DNA from: Liolophura sinensis
Taxonomy: Eukaryota; Mollusca; Polyplacophora; Chitonida; Chitonidae
Direction: 5' to 3'
Assembly (NCBI RefSeq): GCF_032854445.1
Contig: NC_088303.1
Location: forward strand, 193,501-257,500
DNA: 64,000 nt
In this document: positions 23,539 through 35,700 of the stretch, piece by piece
Layout: the number at the start of each line of letters is the position of its first letter
How positions within the stretch are numbered: the stretch's first letter is position 1
Notes under the pieces: model-generated
Told to the model about the DNA's origin: nothing
Seen by the model: only the letters and a program-made list of their open reading frames with translations
Database searches by the model: none
Position numbers and translations under genes: made by a program

Positions 23539-26500
23539 GTCTTAATTCCTTATTCAACGGGCCATACAAATTGCAATACATCAACAACGACAGACAATGC
23601 TATATGTATACAAAATTTACAAGCAAACGTGCATATTTAGTTATTAACTTCTGAAGAAGCGGAATTGTTATCCCAGCCCTTAATGGAAGGACAGGGAAAC
23701 CCAGGACTTTAATTTGTTTGATGGAGATGTAGCCCCGAAAGACTCCCAACTCCTTTTCTTATAATATTGCCTGGCACTGTTGGAATCTCGATGCTTACAA
23801 TAATAATTTCGTACTCAACGAAGGTCCAGGCCGTTTGTTTTTTATATCAAACAAATCTTGCGCAATTAAAATACACCAACCTAAAGACCTGCTTTCTGCA
23901 TCCACCATATGGCCCTACTAGATTTAGAATAGATTTATTATAACCATGAAGGCATCCATGGTATGATCTGGTGTCTCTTATTTGGGCGAGACTTGTTCGG
24001 TAACAAAAACAGTCGGCCTGAACCTTCATTGAGAACGAAATTAACACTGTAAGAGTTGAGACACCAACCTCGCCAGGCCAAGAAAAGGAGTCTTTCAGGG
24101 ATAATGGAGATGAGAGTCTTATAGCTCTGTATACCATTAAGCTGTGATTGTGTACACCATCACAACACTATGTTGTTCCATAAGCTGTCATGGCTGTATC
24201 TTGAAGACCTTTACTTCCCATGCTCAGTGAAACAATTCACTGTCCTCTGTTGACCAAAGGCTGGCAGCGTAATCTTTGACCACATAATCTCACAAATGAA
24301 AACGAATGAAAAGAAAATGCATGTTAACACCTCTATGCCTCCAGGCCTCTACGCCTGGCTTTTCATTTGAAACACACTGTATTCATTCAATTTACCTTAT
24401 GAAACTCGGGGTCAAATGAGGGTCGGGTCACACCATAAACTTCAAAAATACTATCACTGAGAGTTTAGAGCGAAGAAATGGGACTGGTTGGCCTAGTGTC
24501 TGTATAACGGGACTGGGTGGGGTGTCATGTCTGATGTCTTCCAGTAAAAGAGAGCTAAAATATGAAGTAAGGTTCATCACACAGACAACTGAAAACTATG
24601 CATAAAATATGGAGTGTTGGAAGGCATTCAGATATTTGAACACTATGGTGGGCTTTAAGATCCAAACTGGCGGTATCTAGGAACTCTGACGTCACATCAC
24701 CTCTGTGGTGGGCTTTAAGATCCAAACTGGCGGTATCTAGGAACTCTGACATCACATCACCTCTGGTGGGCTTTAAGATCCAAACTGGCGGTATCTAGGA
24801 ACTCTGACGTCACATCAACTCAGTGGTGGGCTTTAAGATCCAAACTGGCAGTATCTAGGAACTCTGACGTCACATCGCCTCTGTGGTGGGCTTTAAGATC
24901 CAAACTGGCGGTATCTAGGAACTCTGACGTCACATCACCTCTGTGGTGGGCTTTAAGATCCAAACTGGCGGTATCTAGGAACTCTGACGTCACATCACCT
25001 CGGTGGTGGGCTTTAAGATCCAAACTCACATTATCTAGGAACTCTGACGTCACATCATCTTTTCTTGGCGATGATGGGAACATTATTACAGTAATGTTTT
25101 ACTTCTCTGTACAAAGAGTTATTCTAACTTTCATTGTTATGATTAGACTTGAAAAATCTTCCTGTGACGTCAAAGTTCTTAACCTCTGATAGTATGGCCC
25201 ATAAAGCCCACCTTAGAATTCAGATGTTTGAACGCCTTTAACTCTTTTCACAAAAATTTAAAAATATAGATGAAAGCGTATTTATGAATAGTTTTAAGTG
25301 ATCTATTTAGTGATGCCTACCTCGATATTTAGCGGTCTATTCCTTAAGTGGAAGTGAAGTAGCTAAACTGCTATGCTCACTGATGATCGAAGCAGTGACT
25401 ATGTCCTCTACCCAGAAATTGGATGGATTCCAACTCCACCCTCATGTTTGAAGGCATGCTTCGCAAAGTGCTTACAAAGGAGATAACTAAGTTTCTTGGC
25501 TAGCTTTACATGACTAACACCACAAGCAAGAACCATGTTTTGTACAGAAATTTTTTTTTTGCTGATAAATTTTGTGATACTAGTGAGACTGATCCTAAGC
25601 AATTAGTCCATGAATGTCTGTCGAAAGGTCACACTTGCCCAGTAGTGACAGTGATACTCTTGTACAAATAATTCCAGTCATAGTTCTGAACTGGTCACAG
25701 CAAGTTTTTAACCCTAGAATCTACATTGACCTCAGAGAAAGCCATCACTGTTAAACTCCATTCTATTGATAGTCATACATCAGTAATATAATCTTCAGTA
25801 CATAATGTAACATAAAAAGAAGATGGTTGTGATAGTGAGCATCACCACCATGTAATTTGTGTTCCAATATTAAGCGAAGGAAAGCCAAAAAAATGAAGTA
25901 AGGTTCATCAGAGAGACAATTTAAAACCATTGGGGATAACCTCGATGATACTTGGTGCCAAGATGAAATTGCTGGTTCTATAAACGGTAGCCTAAACTTT
26001 CTCATCTGTCAAGGTTTTTGTAGCCGTAGAGTTTGTTAAATGTTCCAGAATTTTGTTTTGTGAGTCAAATGATTACTCTACTGGCACTTTGCCACAGTAA
26101 GTAAAACGACATTACCAGTAAGACAACTTATATCAGCAAGCCAAAGTAGAAATGTTTTCATTGTTACAGGCACCTCCTGGTATGCTTCCATTTTCCTGGT
26201 TGTTAATGCTGCTCTAGGCGCAGGGCTATTGAACTTTCCAGATGCCTACCATCAGGCAGGGGGCGTGGTCATTGCCCTGGCTCTGCAGGGGGTGAGTAGC
26301 TCATTATAGACATCAACATTACATCATTTCATACCGATTCATACTTTTAATGAGATCTAACCAAAATTAGTGAGGTATATGTCCAACCCTGCATGGTCTT
26401 GGACAAAGTATTTGTGGAAATATTCGTAAAAGCCAGGAGGTTAAGGTGCTTAAAGGGACCTACCCGCAATTTCTCTCTCTTCTGTTTCAGGTATTTCTGG

Positions 26501-26715
26501 TGTTTATTGTTGCTGCGTTACTCATTCTTGCATACTGCTCCGACGTGAACTGTACAAACACCTACCAGGGCGTTGTCTTGTCAATGTGCGGTAGGAGAGC
26601 CCACATGTTATGTGCAGCCACCATCATGTTTTACTGTTTTGGGACCTGTATTACATTCCTCATCATTATTGGGGACCAGTGGGACGAATGTGAGTTTATG
26701 ATAACCTTAATGTTC

Positions 26716-26788
<73 letters not shown>

Positions 26789-29700
26789 CAGTATCCCTGA
26801 TGAGAACAAAAGTCATGGAAGTGAAAAATTCTTGACCATTGGGGCTGTAAACCAGTCAACTGATTAGTAAGTAGACAGGAACTGTTGTATGAAATTCTTG
26901 ACCATTGGGGCTGTAAACCAGTCAACTGATTATTAAGTAGACAGGAACTGTTGTATGAAATTCTTGACCATTGGGGCTGTAAACCAGTCAACTGATTATT
27001 AAGTAGACAGGAACTGTTGTATGAAATTCTTGACCATTGGGGCTGTAAACCAGTCAACTGATTATTAAGTAGACAGGAACTGTTGTATGAAATTCTTGCT
27101 GAAAACCGAATTACTCTTTTATAACAGTTTTTTTCTTGTTTGTCACAAATTATTGACCTTAATGCATTAAGCTCAAGCAATAATACAACTCTCATATAAA
27201 GCCATCTTATTTTCTGTTTCAGTTTTTGTGTTTGTGGCAAAGGAGACATTTTGCAATGACCACCCATGGTACATGAAGAGAGAAGTGACGATATGTGTGA
27301 CATCTGTAATTTTTATCTTACCTCTCTGCTTTCCTAAAAGAATAGACTTTTTGAAATATGTCAGGTAAGCCCTTCATTTGACACACTTCAGAGGAGTTCT
27401 CTTTACATATTTATGTGTGGTCTTATCATGAAGTGTGAAGCCTGCTGCATACATGCCGTCTTGATTCATCCCAGAGGCTGAAGCCTGCTGCATACATGCC
27501 GTCTTGATTCATCCCAGAGGCTGAAGCCTGCTGCATACATGCCGTCTTGATTCATCCCAGAGGCTGAAGCCTGCTGCATACATGCCGTCTTGATTCATCC
27601 CAGAGGCTGAAGCCTGCTGCATACATGCCCATCTTGATTTGCACCAGACACTGAACACATGCCCTTCTTGATTCACACCAGACGCCGAAGCCTGCTGCAT
27701 ACATGCCCTCTTGATTCATCCCAAAGGCTGAAACCTGCTGCATACATGCTCGTCTTGATTTGCACCAGACACTGAACACATGCCCGTCTTGATTCACACC
27801 AGACGCCGAAGCCTGCTGCATACATGCCATCTTGATTCATCCCAGAGGCTGAAGCCTGCTGCATACATGCCCGTCTTGATTTGCACCAGACACTGAACAC
27901 ATGCCCGTCTTGATTCACACCAGACGCCGAAGCCTGCTGCATACATGCCCGTTTTGATTCACACCAGAGGCTGAAGAGTTCTGCACACATGCCCGTCTTG
28001 ATTCACCCCAGAGGCCGAACGCTGCTGCATACCTGCCCGTTTTGATTCACACCAGAGACTGAAGCCTGCCTTAATGCACACCAGAGACTGAAGCCTGCTA
28101 CATACATGCCCGTCTTCATTCACACCCGAGGCTATTATATTTGTAAACCATAAAATTTTGTATATGCTAGCAGTGCCTGTATATGCCCAGAATTACTGCC
28201 ACCTCTGTATAGGTCTCGTGCTAGCAGTGTCTTTATATACCCAGCGTTGCAGTCACCTCTGTAAAGGTCTCGTGCTAGCAGTGCCTTTATATACCCAGAG
28301 TTACAGTCACCTCTGTAAAGGTCTCGTACTAGCAGCGTCTTTATATGCCCAGAGTTACAGTCACCTCTGTAAAGGTCTCGTGCTAGCAGTATCTATATGT
28401 ACCCAGAGTTACAGTCACCGCTGTATAGGTCTTGCGCTAGCAGTGTCTTTATATACCCAGCGTTGCAGTCGCCTCTGTAAAGGTCTCGTGCTAGCAGTGC
28501 CTTTATATACCCAGAGTTACAGTCACCTCTGTAAAGGTCTCATGCTAGCAGTGTCTATATGTACCCAGAGTTACAGTAACCTCTGTAAAGGTCTCGTGCT
28601 AGCAGTGCCTATATATGCCCAGAGTTACAGTCATCTCTGTAAAGAACTTGTGCTAGCAGTGTCTACATATACCCAGAGTTACAGTCACCTCTGTATAGGT
28701 CTCGTGCTAGCAGTGTCTTTATATAGGCCTACCCAGAGTTGCAGTCGCCTCTGTAAAGGTCTCATGCTAGCAGCGTCTTTATATGCCCAGAGTTACAGTC
28801 ACTTCTGTAAAGGTCTTGTACTAAAAATGTCTGTATATACCCAGAGTTACAGTCACCTCTGTAAAGGTCTCATGCTAGCAGTGTCTTCATATACCCAGAG
28901 TTACAGTCACCTCTGTAAAGGTCTCGTGCTAGCAATGTCCGTATATACCCAGACACCCAGGCATTTCAAATAACTTCCACTGAGGTCCCACAGACAATTA
29001 ACTGGGATTGGGAAAATTAAATTGTTCTTTGCATACTCATTTATGGCACTGAAAATAAAGTGACAGCCCACAAACAAAGTATTTTTTTGCTCTCAAAAAC
29101 TCAGAAAATGTCTGTATGCATCTCCTACGTTCTTGGTCTGCTGCTTCTGTGATCTCAGAACTTGACAGCAAAGCCTCATTTATTTCCATGTGCACATTGA
29201 CTTTGTAAACATCTCTTATGTTTAGTAGCTGTTGTTGTTTAAATATATATCGCAAATACATGCAGTAGGCTTAATCATTCTCACCTTGAAAACAGAATCC
29301 GACTTGTTTCTGCATTAAATGCCACTTTATCTTGGACTGCTTATCATGTACACGTACTGGTACAGCAGCCAAATATCCTTACGCATAGCTGCACTGTGCC
29401 TACATGTACACGTACGGCGGGCAAGCACTCTTACGCATAGCTGCGCTATGCATACATGTACACGTACAGCAAGCAAATATCCTTACGCATAGCTGCGCTG
29501 TGCCTACGTGTACACGCACAGCAGCCAAATATTCTTACGCATAGCTGCGCTGTGCCTACATGTACATGTACAGCAGCCAAATATCCTTACGCATAGCTGC
29601 ACTGTGCCTACATGTACACGTACGGCGGGCAAGCACTCTTACGCATAGCTGCGCTATGCATACGTGTACACGCACAGCAGCCAAATATTCTTACGCATAG

Positions 29701-32700
29701 CTGCGCTGTGCCTACATGTACATGTACAGCAGCCAAATATCCTTACGCATAGCTGCGCTGTGCCTACATGTACACGTACAGCAGACAAATATTCTTACGC
29801 ATAGCTGCACTGTGCCTACATGTACATGTACAGCAGCCAAATATCCTCACGCATAGCTGCGCTGTTCCTACATGTACACGTACGGCGGGCACGCACTCTT
29901 ACGCATAGCTGCGCTATGCATACATGTACACGTACAGCAAGCAAATATCCTTACGCATAGCTGCGCTGTGCCTGCATGTAGACGTACAGCAAGCAAATAT
30001 CCTTACGCATAGCTGCGCTGTTCCTACATGTACACGTACAGCAGGCAAGTATACTTACTCACAGCTGTCCTGTTCCTACATGTACACTTGCATCAGCCAA
30101 ATATTCTTACTCATAGCTGCACTGTGCCTAATGTACACGTACAGCACGCAAATATCCTTGCACATAGCTGTGCTGTGCCTACATGTACACGTACAGCAGG
30201 CAAATATCCTTACACATAGCTACACTGTGCCTATATGTACACTTACAGCAGGTGAGTATTCTTACGCATAGCTGCGCTGCGCCTACATTTACACGTACAG
30301 CAGGCAAATATCCTTACATATAGCTGCGCTGTGCCTACATGTACACATACAGCAGCCAAATATTCTTATGCATAGATGTGTGTGCCTACATGTACACATA
30401 CAGCAGCCAAATATTCTTATGTATAACTCGCTGTGCCTACATGTACACATACAGCAGCCAAATATTCTTATGCATAGCTGCACTGTGCCTACATGTACAC
30501 ATACAGCAGTCAAATATTCTTACGCATAGCTGCGCTGTGCCTACATGTACATGTACAGCAGCCAAATATTCTTACCCATAGCTGCGCTGTGCCTACATGT
30601 ACATGTACAGCAGCCAAATATTCTTACCCATAGCTGCGCTGTGCCTACATGTACATGTACAGCAGCCAAATATTATTATGCATGGCTGCGCTGTACCTAC
30701 ATGTACATTTACAGCAGGCAACTACTCTTACCCATAGCTGCACTGTGCCTACATGTACACGTACAGCAGGCAAATATCCTTACACATAGCTGCACTGTGC
30801 CTATATGTACACTTACAGCAGGCGAGTATTCTTATGCATAGCTGCGCTGCGCCTACATTTACACGTACAGCAGGCAAATATCCTTACATGTAGCTGCACT
30901 GTGCCTAATGTACACGTACAGCAGGCAAGTATCCTTACACATAGCTGCACTGTGCCTAATGTACACGTACAGCACGCAGATATCCTTGCTCATAGCTGTG
31001 CTGTGTCTACATGTACACGTACAGCAGGCAAGTATACTTACTCACAGCTGTGCTGTTCCTACATGTACACTTGCATCAGCCAAATATTCTTACTCATAGC
31101 TGCACTGTGCCTAATGTACACGTACAGCAGGCAAGTATACTTACGCATAGCTGCACTGTGCCTGCATGTAGACGTACAGCAGGCAAGTATCCTTACACAT
31201 AGCTGCACTGTGCCTAATGTACACGTACATCACGCAGATATCCTTGCTCATAGCTGTGCTGTGCCTAAATGTACACTTACAGCAGGCAAGTATCCTTACA
31301 CATAACTGAGCTGTGCTTACATGTACATGCTACCCATGCTACCCACAGTCACCTCTGTAAAGGTCTCATGCTAGCAGTGTCTCTATATACCCAGAGTTAC
31401 AGTCACCTCTTTAAAGAACTCATGCTAGCGGTGTCTGTATATACCCTGCTTTACTATCACCTCTGCAGAGGTCTTGTGCTAGTAGTACCTGTATATACTC
31501 ACAGTTACAGTCACCTGTGTAGAGGTCTCATTCCACCAGTGCCTACATATACCCAGATTTACAGTCACCTGTGTACAGGCCTCCTGCTAGCAGTGTCTGT
31601 ATATACCCAGAGTTACAGTCACCTCTGTAAAGGTCTTGTGCTAGCAGTGTCTGTATATACCCAGAGTTACAGTCACCTCTGTAGAGGTGTTGTGCTAGCA
31701 GTGTCTGTATATACCCAGAGTTACAGTCACCTCTGTAAAGGTCTTGTGCTGGCAGTGTCTGTATATACCAAGAGTTACAGTCACCTCTGTAGAGGTGTCT
31801 GTATATACCCAGAGTTACAGTCACCTCTGTAAAGGTCTTGTGCTAGCAGTGTCTGTATATACCAAGAGTTACAGTCACCTCTGTAGAGGTGTTGTGCTAG
31901 CAGTGTCTGTATATACCCAGAGTTACAGTCACCTCTGTAAAGGTCTCGTGCTAGCAGTGTCTACATATACCAAGAGTTACAGTCACCTCTGTAGAAGTGT
32001 TGTGCTAGCAGTGTCTGTATATACCCAGAGTTACAGTCACCTCTGTAAAGGTCTTGTGCTGGCAGTGTCTGTATATACCAAGAGTTACAGTCACCTCTGT
32101 AGAGGTGTCTGTATATACCCAGAGTTACAGTCACCTCTGTAAAGGTCTTGTGCTAGCAGTGTCTGTATATACCAAGAGTTACAGTCACCTCTGTAGAGGT
32201 GTTGTGCTAGCAGTGTCTGTATATACCCAGAGTTACAGTCACCTCTGTAAAGGTCTCGTGCTAGCAGTGTCTACATATACCAAGAGTTACAGTCACCTCT
32301 GTAGAAGTGTTGTGCTAGCAGTGTCTGTATATACCCAGAGTTACAGTCACCTCTGTAAAGGTCTCATGCTAGCAGTGTCTACATATACCCAGAGTTACAG
32401 TCATCTTTGTCGAGGTCTCATGTACAAGAAATTCCCGCAAGCTCTGCCCTCTGCCAGCTGCCCTCCCACCATAATGCTGGCCACGATCATATAAGTGAAA
32501 TGTTCTTGAGTACAATTAAACAAATTGTTAAATAAAATACTTCTCTGTAACTTATGTTTGTGCTCTCCATTTCTTCATTTACAGTGCTCTAGGTGTAGTT
32601 GGAATTGTATATGTGGCTGTGATGGTAGTTGTCAAGTATGTGTTACCTCACACGCCAGCTGAAGGAGTGAGGGCCAGGTGAGAACAAAAAACACTTACCC

Positions 32701-35700
32701 AACTGAAGCAAGGCAAGAAGTAGCACTGATCTTAGGAGTGGAAATAAATCAAAATTACGACAATGTACATTCAACCAAATGAGAGATTTTCAGATACTTT
32801 TATGTGTACTTTGACATACGTAATGGCTGGATGTCTAACCATATACATAAACACCTAATAGGTGGATGTCTAGCCATTTATATAAACACGTAATAGCTGG
32901 ATGTCTAACCATTTATATAAACACGTAATAGCTAGATGTCTAACATTTTTATAAACACGTAGTAGTGGATGTCTAACCATTTATATAAACACTCTCTTTA
33001 AAATGTTGATCCAACACTTGCACATGTACTTTCACGAGAACAATTCTTGAGTACGGCATTAAATCAGATCAAATAAGTAGTAATAAAATGAAGTAAACAT
33101 CATAATTATCCTATTTTCTGAATTTCTTATACATCCATAGGGACATATGTGGGAAGATCTGCCAGTAACTTAACGTGTTCACTCTTGTATCTATGATATG
33201 TTTTCTTTCTCTTTCTTGTCCCAAATCTTGGCTTGATGTGTTCACTGTTGTATCTGTGATATGTTTTCTGTTTCTAGTCCCAAATCTTGGCTAGATATGT
33301 TCACTGTCATATCTGTGATATGTTTTCTGTTTCTAGTCCCAAATCTTGGCTAAATGTGTTCACTGTTGTTTCTGTGATATGTTTTGTTTCTGTTTCTAGT
33401 CCTAGATCTTGGCTAGATGTGTTCTCAGTTGTAATGTGATATGTTTTCTGTTTCTGGTCCCAAATCTTGGCTAGATGTGTTCACAGTTGTATCTGTGATA
33501 TGTTTTGTTTCTGTTTCTAGTTCCAAATCTTGGCTAGATGTGTTCACTTTTGTATCTATGATATGTTTTCTGTTTCTAGTCCCAAATCTTGGCTAGATGT
33601 GTTCACTGTTGTATCTATGATATGTTTTCTTTCTCTTTCTTGTCCCAAATCTTGGCTAGATGTGTTCACTGTCATATCTGTGATATGTTTTCTGTTTCTA
33701 GTCCCAAATCTTGGCTAAATGTGTTCACTGTTGTTTCTGTGATATGTTTTGTTTCTGTTTCTAGTCCTAGATCTTGGCTAGATGTGTTCACTTTTGTATC
33801 TATGATATGTTTTCTGTTTCTAGTCCCAAATCTTGGCTAGATGTGTTCACTGTTGTTTCTGTGATATGTTTTTTGTTTCTAGTCCTAGATCTTGGCTAGA
33901 TGTGTTCACTGTTTTATCTGTGATATGTTTTCTGTTTCTAGTCCAAATTTTGCCTAGATGTGTTCTCAGTTGTATCTGTGATATGTTTTCTGTTTCTAGT
34001 CCCAAATCTTGGCTTGATGTGTTCACAGTTGTATCTGTGATATGTTTTGTTTCTGTTTCTAGTCCCAAATCTTGGCTAGATGTGTTCACTTTAATATCAA
34101 TAATATGTTCTCTGTTTCTAGTCCCAAATCTTGGCTAGATGTGTTCACTGTTGTTTCTGTGATGTGTTTTGTTTCTGTTTCTAGTCCTAGATCTTGGCTA
34201 GGTGTGTTCTCAGTTGTATCTGTGATATGTTTTCTGTTTCTGGTCCCAAATCTTGGCTAGATGTGTTCACAGTTGTATCTATGATATGTTTTCTGTTTCT
34301 GGTCCCAAATCTTGGCTAAATGTGTGCACTGTTGTTTCTGTGATATGTTTTGTTTCTGTTTCTAGTCCCAAGTCTTGGCTAAATGTGTGCACTGTTGTTT
34401 CTGTGATATGTTTTGTTTCTGTTTCTAGTCCCAAATCTGGGCTAGATGTGTTCACTGTTGTGTCTGTGATATGTTTTCTGTTTCTAGTCCCAAATCTTGG
34501 CTTGATGTGTTCACTGTTGTATATGTGATATGTTTTCTGTTTCTAGTCCCAAATCTTGGCTAGATGTGTTCACTTGTTTCTGTGAAATGTTTTGTTTCAG
34601 TTTCTAGTCCCATGTAATGGCTAAATGTGTTCACTGTTTTTTCTGTGATATGTTTTGTTTCTGTTTCTAGTCCCAAATCTTGGCTAGATGTGTTCACAGT
34701 TGTATCTATGATATGTTTTCTGTTTCTAGTCCCAAATCTTGGCTAGATGTGTTCACTGTTTTATCTGTGATATGTTTTGTTTCTGTTTCTAATCCCAGAT
34801 CTTGGCTAGATGTGTTCACAGTTGTATCTGTGATATGTTTTCTGTTTCTGGTCCCAAATCTTGGCTAGATGTGTTCACTGTTGTTTCTGTGATGTGTTTT
34901 GTTTCTGTTTCTAGTCCCAGATCTTGGCTAGGTGTGTTCACTGTTGTATCTGTGATATGTTTTCTGTTTCTGGTCCCAAATCTTGGCTAGATGTGTTCAC
35001 AGTTGTATCTATGATATGTTTTCTGTTTCTGGTCCCAAATCTGGGCTAAATGTGTGCACTGTTGTTTCTGTGATATGTTTTGTTTCTGTTTCTAGTCCCA
35101 AGTCTTGGCTAAATGTGTGCACTGTTGTTTCTGTGATATGTTTTGTTTCTGTTTCTAGTCCCAAATCTGGGCTAGATGTGTTTACTGTTGTTTCTGTGAT
35201 ATGTTTTGTTTCTGTTTTTAGTCCCAAATCTTGGCTTGATATGTTCACTGTTGTATCTGTGATATGTTTTCTGTTTCTAGTCCCAAATCTTGGCTAGATG
35301 TGTTCACTGTTGTTTCTGTGATATGTTTTGTTTCTTTTTCTAGTCCCAGATTTTGCCTAGATGTGTTCACTGTTGTATCTGTGACATATTTTCTTTTTCT
35401 GGTCCCAAATTTTGGCTAGATGTGTTCACAGTTGTATCTGTGATATGTTTTTTGTTTCTAGTCCCAAATCTTGGCGAGGTGTGTTCAGTCTTGTATCTGT
35501 GATATGTTTTGTTTCTGTTTCTGGTCCCAAATTTTGGCTTGATGTGTTCACAGTTGTATTTATGATATGTTTTCTGTTTGTAGTCCCAAATCCTGGTTAG
35601 ATGTGTTCACTGTTGTTTTTGTGATATGTTTTGTTTCTGTTTCTAGTCCCAAATCTTGGTTAGATGTGTTCACTGTTGTTTCTGTGATATGTTTTCTGTT

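Noticed and set aside
25763-26005. 80-codon minus frame within SLC38 intron 1
   Set aside because: A short piece of it is duplicated at 24555-24600, which reflects a repeated intronic segment and not a gene.
28158-28973. 271-codon frame repeating an [18 protein letters not shown]-like motif
   Set aside because: The 54-bp unit is a multiple of three without stops. It lies inside SLC38 intron 4 between solid exons, and length variants break the frame.
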